This document shows, in pieces, positions 15,409-24,490 of a stretch of 39,985 nt of DNA. The notes beneath the pieces are model-generated. The model searched no databases. It saw only the letters and a program-made list of their open reading frames with translations, and had not been told where the DNA came from. The position numbers and the translations under genes are program-made. How positions within the stretch are numbered: the first letter of the stretch is position 1; the number at the start of each line of letters is the position of its first letter. Source of the stretch: CAUTNA01 sp964371145 (lineage in GTDB: Bacteria > Pseudomonadota > Alphaproteobacteria > Rs-D84); the NCBI GenBank assembly GCA_964371145.1, contig CAYJKO010000007.1, forward strand, positions 1 through 39,985, in the 5' to 3' direction.

Positions 15409-17483
15409 TAAAAAATTCCTCCAACGACCGCATTGGACGTTTGTTGTTTTATGGTTGCATTTGGTTTTTGACCCGGTTTGAAAGCTTCGTTTATAATTAC
15501 CCCAGGAGAAACATTTGCAGATTCACCCGTCATTCTGTTAACGCGCATAAACGTCAATCCATCTGGCACTGCAAACGGTTGGTTTGTATCCGCGCTTAAC
15601 GCGACTTTCATAAAATCTGCAAAGATTGTGGCCGCCATATGACTGCCGGATCCTGATGCCAATGGTTTTGGCGTATCAAACCCCAAATAAACACCCGCAA
15701 TTAAATCTTTTGAAAAACCAACAAACCATATGTCTTTTACGTCGTTCGTTGTACCCGTTTTTCCCGCAATGGTATGACCGGAAACACGTGCTTGTTTACC
15801 AGTTCCACGTTCAACCGCACCTTGCAATATGGACACCATTTGATACAAACTGTGTGGATCGGACAAAGGATCAGATTCATTTTCTTTTATCGGTGGCAAT
15901 AATTCCGGCGACCATTCAACATCGTTTTCGACTTCATCATCACCCACCAAATTACCATATCTGTCTTCTATGTAATCAACCATTTTTGAATCAATTTTAT
16001 AACCACCATTTACCAAAGCAGAATAACCCAAAACCAATTTTTCCAAAGTCGTTTCACCAGACCCCAACGCCAAAGACAAATTAACGTCAGATAAACCGTC
16101 ATCATATACACCAAATCTTTTTACAGAATCGATTGCATCATCTACACCTAAATCATCCACCAATCGAACGGTTGGGACATTTCTGGACGTTTCCAAAGAA
16201 TAACGAAACGGAACAGTACCCAAGAATTTTTTATCATAATTTTCAGGCTTCCATTGTGTTTCATCAACCTTCATCCCGACAATTGGTTCGTCTATTAACA
16301 ATTCTTGCGGAGACATACCACGTTCCAAAGCATTCAAATAAACAAACGGTTTTATCGTACTGCCGATTTGTCTTTTTGCTTGGGTTGCGCGATTGAACGA
16401 GCTGGTACGGAAATCACGACCACCCGACATAGCAACAATACGTCCCGTATGCGGATTCATAGCAATTATTGCTCCTTGCAAAATCGCCCCTTCTACAACA
16501 TTTCCATTTTCATCTGTTTTAGACGACACAGGATGCGCGTTATTGTATCTGTCCAAACCTGCATTCAGCGCGTCTGTTGCGGCTTTTTGAAATTCTGGAA
16601 CAATTGTTGTTTTGATATACAAACCATCATTATATAAACTGTCGCGACCAATATCATTTAACAAATGACGTCGGACTTCTTCTGCGAAATATAAATTTTC
16701 TGGCTGCATTTGTGCCGTAAATCCACTGTTGATATTCAAAGGCTCACCCAATGCAATATCGGCTTCATCTTGTGTTATATATTTTTCATCAACCATACGT
16801 TTTAAAACATAATTTCTGCGTTCTACCGCCTGGGTTCTGTTATTTGGAGCCTTTGGTAAGGATGCTAAAAATGCGCATTCCGCCAAAGTCAATTTATCGA
16901 CCGGTTTATTGAAATACATCAAAGATGCAGACCCAACGCCATATGCACGCGCACCCAAGAATATATGATTTAAATACAATGTTAAAATATGTTGTTTAGA
17001 AAAACTGCGTTCCAATTTCAAAGCCAAAATAGCTTCGCGGATTTTTCTGGAAAATGTTCTGTCGGATGTTAAAAAGAAATTTTTTGCAACCTGTTGAGTA
17101 ATTGTGGATGCACCGGAAAAACTGGTATTAAATCCGGCAACACGCATACTGTTATTCACGGCCGCACGCATAATACCTTGGATATCGATTCCCGGATGAG
17201 TCCAAAAATTTTGATCTTCGGCCGCAATAAACGCATTAACTAATTGAGGCGGCAAATCAATATAATCTATAAACACACGGCGTTCATCTGCATATTCAAT
17301 CAACAAACTGCCATCGGACGCGTACAGGCGACTGGCCACGGGCGGCGCATATGTTGCCAATTCTTTATAATTTGGTAAATCATTGCCATAAATTAAAATC
17401 ATCACAGCAAAAAATGTAACACCGGCCGTCAAAGTCCAAAACCCGGCATTTAAAATAATACGAAAAATCTTTTTAAAACTCAT
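15408..17483 (-). CDS. mrcA: Penicillin-binding protein 1A (bifunctional class A)
   Basis: A 691-aa PBP with an N-terminal membrane anchor (about 10-32). The GT51 transglycosylase domain holds the catalytic Glu in AAEDQNFWTHPG, then STITQQVAKNFF and LERSFSKQHILTLYLN. The transpeptidase domain has the SxxK motif STIKPF, the SRN triad in TSRNVPT and the KTGT box GKTGTTND. An acidic insert and a short Gln/Thr-rich tail complete it. It polymerises and cross-links peptidoglycan in the periplasm. It is shorter than E. coli PBP1A (850 aa), fitting a compact alphaproteobacterial form. The ribosome site is weak, and the promoter -10 lies only 7 nt before the ATG, so translation may be nearly leaderless. 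Confidence 0.97.
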   Translation of the reverse strand: MSFKKIFRIILNAGFWTLTAGVTFFAVMILIYGNDLPNYKELATYAPPVASRLYASDGSLLIEYADERRVFIDYIDLPPQLVNAFIAAEDQNFWTHPGIDIQGIMRAAVNNSMRVAGFNTSFSGASTITQQVAKNFFLTSDRTFSRKIREAILALKLERSFSKQHILTLYLNHIFLGARAYGVGSASLMYFNKPVDKLTLAECAFLASLPKAPNNRTQAVERRNYVLKRMVDEKYITQDEADIALGEPLNINSGFTAQMQPENLYFAEEVRRHLLNDIGRDSLYNDGLYIKTTIVPEFQKAATDALNAGLDRYNNAHPVSSKTDENGNVVEGAILQGAIIAMNPHTGRIVAMSGGRDFRTSSFNRATQAKRQIGSTIKPFVYLNALERGMSPQELLIDEPIVGMKVDETQWKPENYDKKFLGTVPFRYSLETSRNVPTVRLVDDLGVDDAIDSVKRFGVYDDGLSDVNLSLALGSGETTLEKLVLGYSALVNGGYKIDSKMVDYIEDRYGNLVGDDEVENDVEWSPELLPPIKENESDPLSDPHSLYQMVSILQGAVERGTGKQARVSGHTIAGKTGTTNDVKDIWFVGFSKDLIAGVYLGFDTPKPLASGSGSHMAATIFADFMKVALSADTNQPFAVPDGLTFMRVNRMTGESANVSPGVIINEAFKPGQKPNATIKQQTSNAVVGGIF

Positions 17484-17490
17484 AAAAGCT

Positions 17491-17519
17491 ATGATAATTT
17501 ACTTTTTATCAATAATCAA
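17491..17519 (-). promoter_or_regulatory. mrcA-mliC promoter
   Basis: TTGATT (17514-17519) and TATCAT (17491-17496) on the minus strand, spacer 17 bp. The -10 ends 7 nt before the mrcA ATG, so the transcript would start at or next to the start codon. Confidence 0.5.
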
Positions 17520-17547
17520 ATAAATTTAAATAAAAATGATATTTTTA

Positions 17548-18276
17548 TTAAGAAAGAACGACTTTGCCATTGGATGCAATCAATTCTGATTCCATTTCAA
17601 TTTGACCGCCGGCCTCTGATATCAATAATTCACCGGCTGCGATTTCTGCATAATCCAATATATCGGATACATATCCATCCAATTTACCGGCCGCAACCCA
17701 TGCCAAATCCATAGCAGGACAACCAGAAATACGAGGATTTCCACCAACCATATTTACTTTGCCCGCAACGTTATAACCAATTGTAACATCACCGATGTCG
17801 GATAAATTTGATACTTTTACACGTACAGAATGGAATGCGGAATAAGAATATGTTCCATATCCTTTTTCTGCGTAATACAATCTTTCATCAATTGGAGAAT
17901 AGATCAAAGCAATTTTAACCTCGCCTGCACTGCGCAATGCCAAACTGATAGCAAAATGCGGATTTGCACGAATGAAATTTGACGCACCAGACAAAGACAA
18001 AATAAATTCATCGCGACCATCTGTTTCATGTGACAAATTTGGGGTCAATAACCCCGCATTTGGACGTACCAATAATAAATCGGATAAAATACTTTCTTCG
18101 ATTCGCATTGCGGCTTTATTCACGAAATCGCGCGCACCACGTAAAGATTGTTGTAAATTTTCGACTTCGCCGAAATCACGACGCAATCTACCCGCGGTTT
18201 TTTGCAATGCTTGGAACATTTTGTTCAATTCAATTGAACCTTTTAAAAGTAATTCTTTTTTATCTGTTTCAAACAT
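17548..18276 (-). CDS. SuhB/inositol-monophosphatase-like protein, likely catalytically inactive
   Basis: A 242-aa protein of the IMPase/SuhB family recognised by its helical N-terminus (GARDFVNKAAMRIEESI, 47-63), FAISLAL (108-114), IYSPIDERLYYAEKGYGTY (125-143) and IAAGELLISEAGG (212-224). The catalytic metal motifs are degraded: DPxDGTxNF reads LSLSGASNF (93-101), WDxAAG reads AEIAAG (210-215), and the Glu-Glu motif before them is missing (NAGLLTPN, 73-80). Phosphatase activity is therefore unlikely. In E. coli SuhB also binds the rRNA antitermination complex without needing catalysis, so a structural or RNA-polymerase role is possible (inference). It follows rpmE by 38 nt with a Gly-rich ribosome site and is probably co-transcribed. 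Confidence 0.8.
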   Translation of the reverse strand: MFETDKKELLLKGSIELNKMFQALQKTAGRLRRDFGEVENLQQSLRGARDFVNKAAMRIEESILSDLLLVRPNAGLLTPNLSHETDGRDEFILSLSGASNFIRANPHFAISLALRSAGEVKIALIYSPIDERLYYAEKGYGTYSYSAFHSVRVKVSNLSDIGDVTIGYNVAGKVNMVGGNPRISGCPAMDLAWVAAGKLDGYVSDILDYAEIAAGELLISEAGGQIEMESELIASNGKVVLS

Positions 18277-18314
18277 AGCAAAATCCCACCTGGTTTATTT
18301 TTTTAATATTAATA

Positions 18315-18527
18315 TTACAGATTAAATCCGCCAAATTTCTTTTTGAATTCTGCAGATCTTGCACCTTTGTCACCGGATGTATTACGTTGACCTGTCCATG
18401 CAGAATGGTTCAAATTATCTGTGGATAAAACCAAATTTTGTTTTACAGAAGAAAACATTTTAACAGTTTTGCCGTCTGTCATTGTCACGTCAATTTCGTG
18501 ATATTGTGGATGAATATCTTTTTTCAT
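18315..18527 (-). CDS. rpmE: 50S ribosomal protein L31 (bL31)
   Basis: A 70-aa protein with the bL31 start MKKDIHPQYHEI, NLNHSAWTGQRN in the centre and AEFKKKFG at the end. It lacks the CxxC zinc pairs, so it is the zinc-independent form. The ribosome site AAGG is about 7 nt upstream. First gene of the rpmE-SuhB-like unit, behind a good promoter. Confidence 0.96.
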   Translation of the reverse strand: MKKDIHPQYHEIDVTMTDGKTVKMFSSVKQNLVLSTDNLNHSAWTGQRNTSGDKGARSAEFKKKFGGFNL

Positions 18528-18560
18528 TTGTTATACCTTTTTAATAAAATTTGCTTGGCG

Positions 18561-18588
18561 ATTATACAACGATTTTTTTAAAAATCAA
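18561..18588 (-). promoter_or_regulatory. rpmE promoter
   Basis: TTGATT (18583-18588) and a perfect TATAAT (18561-18566) on the minus strand, spacer 16 bp. Confidence 0.65.
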
Positions 18589-18625
18589 GAGAAAAGCAAA
18601 AAAAATCAATATTCTATTTCAAATA

Positions 18626-19138
18626 TCAATATCTTCCAATACATCCCAAATATGAATTTCCGGTAGATTCCAAAACATTAATAAATTGTTTTGGATTTTT
18701 TCCTGTAAACAATGCCAAAATTGTCCCTGTGTCGGTTGCCAACATATCAGACACCGTTGCAATTGACGCATTCATTTTTTTGAAAAATCCGCTGCTGGGT
18801 GTGATTTCTGCGGCCATCAAACGCGTATCGTCTGGTTTTTGTTCCGGATTACCCATTTTTATTTCCATCAATTGACATTCGGGCGACACGATTACTTTGC
18901 GGTTAACATATGCGTCCCCGCCCAATAATTCACCCCACCAACCGGTAGATTCACAAAAAATAGGATAATATAAAACACAATCCGGATTTTTTTTCATAAC
19001 ATCCATCAAATCCGCATCATCGAATGCGACATTCGGCATATTTCCACATTCTTTATTTATAGACTTGCGAGCCAGGCTATAACTGGCGCTGTATTTGGCA
19101 TCTTTTGGCCAATAAAGAATTGGGCATATTTCTCTCAT
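18626..19138 (-). CDS. Hypothetical protein next to the VirB6-like genes
   Basis: A 170-aa protein starting MREICPILYWPKD; no family is recognised. It has six or so Cys spread along the chain (CPIL, KECGN, PDCVLYYPIFCES, PECQL, LGCIG), a central WWGELLGGDAYVN and a mixed alpha/beta composition; no signal peptide or membrane helix is clear. The longer frame (from 19183) would begin inside the upstream terminator, so the ATG at 19138 is preferred. There is no ribosome site: an extended -10 (TGATATAAT, 19149-19157) stands 10 nt upstream, so the message may be almost leaderless. Being placed beside the Cys-containing VirB6-like set may mean a shared function (inference). Confidence 0.55.
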   Translation of the reverse strand: MREICPILYWPKDAKYSASYSLARKSINKECGNMPNVAFDDADLMDVMKKNPDCVLYYPIFCESTGWWGELLGGDAYVNRKVIVSPECQLMEIKMGNPEQKPDDTRLMAAEITPSSGFFKKMNASIATVSDMLATDTGTILALFTGKNPKQFINVLESTGNSYLGCIGRY

Positions 19139-19148
19139 CACGATTATA

Positions 19149-19157
19149 ATTATATCA
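19149..19157 (-). promoter_or_regulatory. TGATATAAT extended -10 of the hypothetical gene
   Basis: Minus strand, 10 nt before the ATG at 19138. The -35 region is a T-rich terminator tail. Confidence 0.4.
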
Positions 19158-19167
19158 GATTCGGAGA

Positions 19168-19190
19168 CAAAAAAAAAGCCCATTGGGCAA
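19168..19190 (-). terminator. Intrinsic terminator after the minus-strand VirB6-like gene
   Basis: Minus-strand GCCC-AAT-GGGC (19178-19188) followed by at least nine T. Short stem but strong T-run. Confidence 0.7.
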
Positions 19191-19237
19191 AATAAAATTC
19201 TTGATTTTTATTTTTTTTTATGAACATCGCGAAAACA

Positions 19238-20533
19238 CTATTCTTTTTTATATGCCGCGTATTGTTTTTTTATTAAATCGCGAATCGTTAATAAATTCTT
19301 TTTGGTTTTTTCATAAAATTCGTTTGGAATTGCAACAGATGAAAACAATTTTTTAATCAATTGTGGAATCATTGTCATAAACATCGCAAAGAATAACCCC
19401 AGCAACACAATCACAATCAAGCTGTTGTTTTTCAACATCAATCCATCCATTAATATAGTCGGGTCATTTTGGCTTAATGCGACGCCCAACGCGGACGCTC
19501 CCTGCCAATCTCCGAACACCGCATCCAATAAAATTAAAGCAAACGATAAAAACACACCTATCATCGCAATCCCCAATGTACCGCGGATTACATCGTCTAT
19601 TATCGCGCGCACAGATTTACCGCCATTTGGAAAAATCTTCCACCCCGAAAACAACCAAGACATTAACATAAACGGCAACATTATTAAATCCATTCCCAAA
19701 CGCACCAATATTTGCAAGAAATAAACCGGCACCGGTATTAACGCCATAAAAAATAAAACAAATATCAAAAGCCCGGAAAAGAATACAAATACATTTGGCA
19801 TAAATGGAATTCCCCATAAAATTTTATGCATATATTCCGAATCGAACGCCATATTTAACAATGTCCAACCCGTTGTCATTCCCAGCCCTGTTAATTTATG
19901 GACTTGGGCGATTTCACACGTTAAATGATGACGCATTTTTGATGAAAATATCCCGCGATTGCCCGCCTCTGGCGACACAGACACAGGATCAGATACCGCG
20001 GTCGCAACCATACATGCCGATAAAGTTTCATCCCCAACCGCCATTTGATTAACATAAAAACCCGCACTGAAAATCGGCTCTATTGCAACAGATGTTATTA
20101 TTTTCGGCAAAGGCGCCAATAACAAAACGGACACAAAAGACATCTTTAAAATATGGACGCCCAGATTACCCGATAAATTCCACGCACTTTCAACCTTGCC
20201 CTGACCGATGTATCCCGCCAATAATCGCCACGCAAACCAAATTGCGGTTAACGCCAAACACATTGGAATTATAACCAAACCAATCGCAGAATAAATAGGT
20301 GCCATTAAATCTGATATTGTAAAAATAACATCTGAAAACATTTGGCACGACCAACAAGATGAAAAAAAATTCATCGCCGACGTCATATCAACAGGCGTTA
20401 ACGAACGATATACAGAAAAACCCGCCAGCGCACCAACACCCGCCAACCCGCCAAAAACCCAAGGGGTTGCGGCGCCGGCGGCAAATGGAAATGCCGCAAT
20501 CAAAGCCAACCAAAATTTTTTTAATCGTTTCAT
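19238..20533 (-). CDS. VirB6/TrbL-like polytopic membrane protein (paralogue 1, CWSC)
   Basis: A 431-aa protein from the ATG at 20533. A signal peptide-like N-terminus (KRLKKFWLALIAAFPFAAGA) is followed by a TM helix, then the motif CWSC (60-63) just before another long TM segment. Next come TM2, the sequence KIITSVAIEP, a periplasmic region with Cys residues (SACMV, LTCEIAQ), GLGMTTGWTLLNMA and about four more helices, with a basic tail. The layout fits the VirB6/TrbL inner-membrane channel subunit of type IV secretion systems, but no other T4SS gene is here. It shares its Cys and EP motifs with the four plus-strand genes. Its -10 (TATACT, 20542-20547) is 8 nt from the ATG. Confidence 0.7.
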   Translation of the reverse strand: MKRLKKFWLALIAAFPFAAGAATPWVFGGLAGVGALAGFSVYRSLTPVDMTSAMNFFSSCWSCQMFSDVIFTISDLMAPIYSAIGLVIIPMCLALTAIWFAWRLLAGYIGQGKVESAWNLSGNLGVHILKMSFVSVLLLAPLPKIITSVAIEPIFSAGFYVNQMAVGDETLSACMVATAVSDPVSVSPEAGNRGIFSSKMRHHLTCEIAQVHKLTGLGMTTGWTLLNMAFDSEYMHKILWGIPFMPNVFVFFSGLLIFVLFFMALIPVPVYFLQILVRLGMDLIMLPFMLMSWLFSGWKIFPNGGKSVRAIIDDVIRGTLGIAMIGVFLSFALILLDAVFGDWQGASALGVALSQNDPTILMDGLMLKNNSLIVIVLLGLFFAMFMTMIPQLIKKLFSSVAIPNEFYEKTKKNLLTIRDLIKKQYAAYKKE

Positions 20534-20566
20534 ATTATTAAAGTATACCACATTTTATCATTTTTG

Positions 20567-20575
20567 TGATATAAT
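20567..20575 (+). promoter_or_regulatory. TGATATAAT extended -10 of the plus-strand VirB6-like operon
   Basis: Plus-strand TGATATAAT, expected start near 20582 and ATG at 20601. It lies in a 67-bp region between divergent VirB6-like genes, so both directions may be co-regulated. Confidence 0.5.
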
Positions 20576-20600
20576 TCAATCGGGTCAGTAAAAAAAGAGA

Positions 20601-21884
20601 ATGATGGAATTTTTAAAGAACATATTTATCCGCGCAAATGCGGCAAAAAAGGTTATGCTTTTTGCCGGATTGTTTGTGTTGATTCCAAATATTTCGCATG
20701 CGTCCGTCATAGATTCTTTTAATCTGGCGCCCTTCATCCCGATTATTTTAGATTCTTTGATGGTTGTCGCAACGGGAATGTACGATTTTTTCGTCGGCAA
20801 TGGGGATGGAATTATATACATTTTCATATGGGGCATATTGGCATTGTCTATGGTTATGTATTTAACAAAGATGTGGTTACCACCGCAATGGTTGTCTTTG
20901 TTTGGTTTTTCGGGCGGTGGAGAAATGTGGAAATCTCCGATTGGTGGTATGACAATTGCCGAAAATTTATTAAAACCCGCAACGCGCGCCATAATCGCAG
21001 CTGTATTTTTATTACAGGTCAAACCCGTATTCGTTACAGAATTTCTGGTTAATCCTTTTTTGCAATTCGGATCCGTTTATACAGAAAACATTTTAGATAC
21101 TATTAATACAGACATAACAACGGGCGCGAAAATCGAATGCCCCGAAAACATAATAGAACAAGGATGGATTTCAAAGTCCAGCTGTGATTTTATGGTAAAG
21201 CCCGTATCTGAAATATCATCTGCAAATAACCAAGTCATAAAACGAGGATTTGAATTTATAAACAAAGGCTTGCTTTCTTTGTTAACAATTATACCAACCG
21301 GAGAAAATGGATTTTTAAATTTAATCACGGGTATTTTATTGGTTATAGCTTTCACGACCAGCAATATATTTATGGCGTTGCTTATAATCCAAGGTATCTT
21401 TACATTGGGAATCGAATTAATATTATATCCGTTCCGCGTTTTATCGTGGGTTGCAAAACCACCAAATCCAGATAAATGGGTCGATTTATGGCCACCGTTT
21501 TCTGGAATTATAAAAGCATTACAAACGTTGGTTATTACAATGATTGCGTGTTCTTTTATGTTATTGGTAAACATCGCAATTATAAAATCTTTGTTCCAAT
21601 GGACGGGTTCTATATTTTCTGTAACAGCCGGCGGTGTCGCGACCAGCAATGTGCCAACCGTCACAAATACCGCGACCGCATTCGGAGAACATTCTATTAT
21701 GTGGTTATCTTCTATTTTGACATTCTATTTAATGTTTAAAATATTTGAATTAACAAAAGAACAATTAAATAAATACACAGGTGGCGGGGACGCTTTGTAT
21801 AAAAAAGTAACGTCCGATTCCAAACAATTATATAAACAAACTAAAAGTTTATATGAAAAAATAAAAGCGGGGGCAAAAAAATAA
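20601..21884 (+). CDS. VirB6/TrbL-like polytopic membrane protein (paralogue 2)
   Basis: A 427-aa protein with a signal-like first helix ending SHA (about 34). It has the shared plan: TM1 (GIIYIFIWGILALSMVMYL), TM2 near FLLQVKPVFVTEFLVNP, a periplasmic loop with two Cys (KIECPEN, KSSCDFM), then INKGLLSLLTI, three or four helices and a Lys-rich coiled tail (LYKQTKSLYEKIKAG). Unlike three paralogues it lacks the N-terminal CxxC. VirB6/TrbL membership is inferred from topology and the gene set. It is first of four plus-strand genes and overlaps the next by 1 nt (TAATG). Two ATGs (20601, 20604) are equally possible. The ribosome site is weak (AAGAG). Confidence 0.68.
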   Translation: MMEFLKNIFIRANAAKKVMLFAGLFVLIPNISHASVIDSFNLAPFIPIILDSLMVVATGMYDFFVGNGDGIIYIFIWGILALSMVMYLTKMWLPPQWLSLFGFSGGGEMWKSPIGGMTIAENLLKPATRAIIAAVFLLQVKPVFVTEFLVNPFLQFGSVYTENILDTINTDITTGAKIECPENIIEQGWISKSSCDFMVKPVSEISSANNQVIKRGFEFINKGLLSLLTIIPTGENGFLNLITGILLVIAFTTSNIFMALLIIQGIFTLGIELILYPFRVLSWVAKPPNPDKWVDLWPPFSGIIKALQTLVITMIACSFMLLVNIAIIKSLFQWTGSIFSVTAGGVATSNVPTVTNTATAFGEHSIMWLSSILTFYLMFKIFELTKEQLNKYTGGGDALYKKVTSDSKQLYKQTKSLYEKIKAGAKK

Positions 21885-23059
21885 TGAATGATTTTATGAA
21901 CCCGATTATAGACAGCACTGTGCAATGTTGGGGTTGTTCCATTTTTGATAAATTGATACAAGTTTTATCAACAACCGCGGCCGCTATTTACGACCGATTT
22001 GCAATGCTGTGCATTATGATATTTTTTGTGTTACTGGTGTTTTATATTGTAAATTCTGTTTGGGACAATATCAAAAGCGGGGTTGGCGATCCGTCATATC
22101 AAAAATATTTAAAACCGATTTTAATTAATTCTTTAATCGTGTTTGGATTATTTGGAATGGGTGTTACTTTTCCGCGTATTATAACCAGCATAACTATGGA
22201 ACCCGCAGCCCAAGTTGCCACCACATACGTCCAGGCAATTACAAAACAGATGCCGGATACAATTAATGATAAAATTACATATAAATCAGAACCTATGGAT
22301 GATAACGGATTTTTTACTCCGACTTTTCGTGACAATATAATAATGTTAATGAAAACAACCGTCACCCAATTCCAGGGGTACATAAAATTCGGTATTGCAA
22401 TTATGGATCGCGCGTTCAGTTGGGATGCTATATTGGGTGTGGGGTCTTTGTTGAAACACATTATAATGTTTTTTATCGGCCTGTATTTAACGTACAGTTT
22501 TTTCCGATTGTTTATTCGTTTTTGTTTTTATTTTATGGACATAATTGTGGGAGCCGCTTTTTTCGCTTTCTTTTTTCCATTGTCATTGGTTACGTTTATA
22601 TTCAAAAATTCACCGTCTCCGAAATGGATGCAATCAATTGGCGGAGATTATGGCGTTGGCCAAATTAAAAACATAATATCTGCAATTGTATCTTTGGCGA
22701 CTGCTGTTTTAACATATACGATTTCTATGTCCATTATCGCCAGCTTTTTCGCATCACAAAATGCGGACACATCTGAAATTATGGAAATGATTATGAATGG
22801 TTCTGTTTTCGAAGGCGCAATCGGCACAGACAACATTGCAACGATTACCATTATGGGTTCGGTTGTTATGGTGTATTTAATAAATTATCTGGTGTCATTG
22901 GTTCCTCAAATTTCAAAATCTATTATGGATTCTTTGGGAATTTCCGATAAAAACAACGAAAGCGAACAGGCGGCTGATAACGCTATGAAATTAACAGGAT
23001 TGGCATACAATTATGTTAAAACCAAAGCTGAACAAATAATAAAAGAAGATAAAAAATGA
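21884..23059 (+). CDS. VirB6/TrbL-like polytopic membrane protein (paralogue 3, CWGC)
   Basis: A 391-aa protein with no signal peptide. CWGC (15-18) precedes the first TM segment (FAMLCIMIFFVLLVFYIV). TM2 ends in RIITSITMEP, nearly the same as KIITSVAIEP of the minus-strand paralogue. A long periplasmic part follows (MPDTINDKITYK...FRDNIIMLMKTTV) without the Cys pair, then TM segments including YLTYSFFRLFIRFCFYFMDIIVGAAFF and a Glu/Lys-rich C-terminus. The ATG overlaps the upstream stop, and the gene overlaps the next by 4 bp (ATGA). Confidence 0.68.
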   Translation: MNDFMNPIIDSTVQCWGCSIFDKLIQVLSTTAAAIYDRFAMLCIMIFFVLLVFYIVNSVWDNIKSGVGDPSYQKYLKPILINSLIVFGLFGMGVTFPRIITSITMEPAAQVATTYVQAITKQMPDTINDKITYKSEPMDDNGFFTPTFRDNIIMLMKTTVTQFQGYIKFGIAIMDRAFSWDAILGVGSLLKHIIMFFIGLYLTYSFFRLFIRFCFYFMDIIVGAAFFAFFFPLSLVTFIFKNSPSPKWMQSIGGDYGVGQIKNIISAIVSLATAVLTYTISMSIIASFFASQNADTSEIMEMIMNGSVFEGAIGTDNIATITIMGSVVMVYLINYLVSLVPQISKSIMDSLGISDKNNESEQAADNAMKLTGLAYNYVKTKAEQIIKEDKK

Positions 23060-24489
23060 AACCGACCGTCATCAGTTTAATTGTAAAATTTGTATTCGGT
23101 GCAATTGCATTGGGTGTTGGCATTTGGTATATGTCAACGTCTATTGGTGGCGACAGCATAACATACGTCAGTCTTGATAATTTTTTAACCGCCATCGGCA
23201 CAAAAGGCGGCGACATTTCAACGACTGCGGGATGTTTTTTATGCGGACCTTTGGAACAATTTTTTGGAACGATTGGAATTGCCACAGAAAAATTTTGGAC
23301 GCCGATTGTTAATTCTTTATGGGTTCTTATGGCGATTGGCTTTGTTGTGTTTTTATTTGTGACAGCCGCGCAACACATTTGGGCATCTGCAAAAACAACA
23401 GCTGAATTAGATGGTAAAGAAAAGAAAATAGAATTCAAACCATGGTTCGATAAAATTTGGGCTCAGGGTTTGCGCATTTTAATTGTGGGTGCATTAATGG
23501 GAGTAATTGGTGCAAGCGGCACATCTGCATTGAAAATGGTTACAAATGTTACGGTAACGCCTGTTATGTTTGTGGGCGCGCAATTATCTATGGCGGCAAC
23601 GGGTGTCGCATCGTCTGCACAATGCGGAACGGGTGATTTATATATGGGAGACGACGTTTTATCCCCTGTGTTAAAACCTTTTATGTGTGTTATGGGAAAT
23701 TTAAATACGGTTGTTTTGGCGGGCGGTGCGACTGGATTTTCTTTGATGAACTATGCTTGGATGGATATGGGCGGTGGTGTTATAACTTGGGCAACGGGTC
23801 TGGCTTTGGTTATAATGTTTTTAATAATCGGATTTAATTTATTTTTCCAAATATTAAGCGTTATATTCAAATTAATATTTTTAATTATATTCTTGCCGAT
23901 TATTTTGGCGGCGGCCGCTTTTGAAAAAACGTGGAGCATGGCCAGCGGGGTTGTCCCAAACGCAATTGGAATGTTAACCAAATCCGCAATTAAGATAATA
24001 TCTATCACATTAAAAATAGTTATTTTATACGCAACGGTCACATTTGCGGCGGACGAATATATGCCGGGGCCAGTGGATGGATATAATGCGATTACCCCAC
24101 CATTATTAGAATATCAAAATTCAGAAATAGATATGCAAACTTTATCCGTTATAAACGTTTTTTCTGAATGTGAAAAAGTGTCAATTACAAACAACGAGAT
24201 GGATAAACAAAAATTCAAAAATTGTTTCAACGCAAATCGCGCACGCGTGGAACGTATGTATCCGGGGGCTTTTGATTTTATGGGCAACGGGTTTGAATTA
24301 TTGATTTTGATGATCGGATTATATTTATTATATACGTATATAATATCCCCGAAAATAGATTCTATTTTGGCGGCGTCCGATGACAAAGAAGAATTTGATT
24401 TTGGCGGATGGGTAAAAAGCTTTGGCCAGGCCGTTTGGGCAGCACCACAAAAATTAATAAATACAATCGCAGAAAAGATGAAAAAATAA
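23056..24489 (+). CDS. VirB6/TrbL-like polytopic membrane protein (paralogue 4, CFLC)
   Basis: A 477-aa protein, the longest of the set. After an N-terminal helix (VKFVFGAIALGVGIW) comes CFLC (60-63), followed by a TM (SLWVLMAIGFVVFLFVTAAQ). The EP-like segment reads KMVTNVTVTPVMFVG. The periplasmic part has AQCGTG and PFMCVMGNL, then GGATGFSLMNYAW, which lines up with GMTTGWTLLNMA of paralogue 1. TM helices follow, then a second periplasmic Cys pair (FSECEKV, NCFNAN) and a final TM (ELLILMIGLYLLYTYII) before a charged tail. Two Cys-bearing loops suggest disulphides. It is third in the operon, 1 nt before the next gene. Confidence 0.68.
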   Translation: MKPTVISLIVKFVFGAIALGVGIWYMSTSIGGDSITYVSLDNFLTAIGTKGGDISTTAGCFLCGPLEQFFGTIGIATEKFWTPIVNSLWVLMAIGFVVFLFVTAAQHIWASAKTTAELDGKEKKIEFKPWFDKIWAQGLRILIVGALMGVIGASGTSALKMVTNVTVTPVMFVGAQLSMAATGVASSAQCGTGDLYMGDDVLSPVLKPFMCVMGNLNTVVLAGGATGFSLMNYAWMDMGGGVITWATGLALVIMFLIIGFNLFFQILSVIFKLIFLIIFLPIILAAAAFEKTWSMASGVVPNAIGMLTKSAIKIISITLKIVILYATVTFAADEYMPGPVDGYNAITPPLLEYQNSEIDMQTLSVINVFSECEKVSITNNEMDKQKFKNCFNANRARVERMYPGAFDFMGNGFELLILMIGLYLLYTYIISPKIDSILAASDDKEEFDFGGWVKSFGQAVWAAPQKLINTIAEKMKK

Positions 24490-24490
24490 A

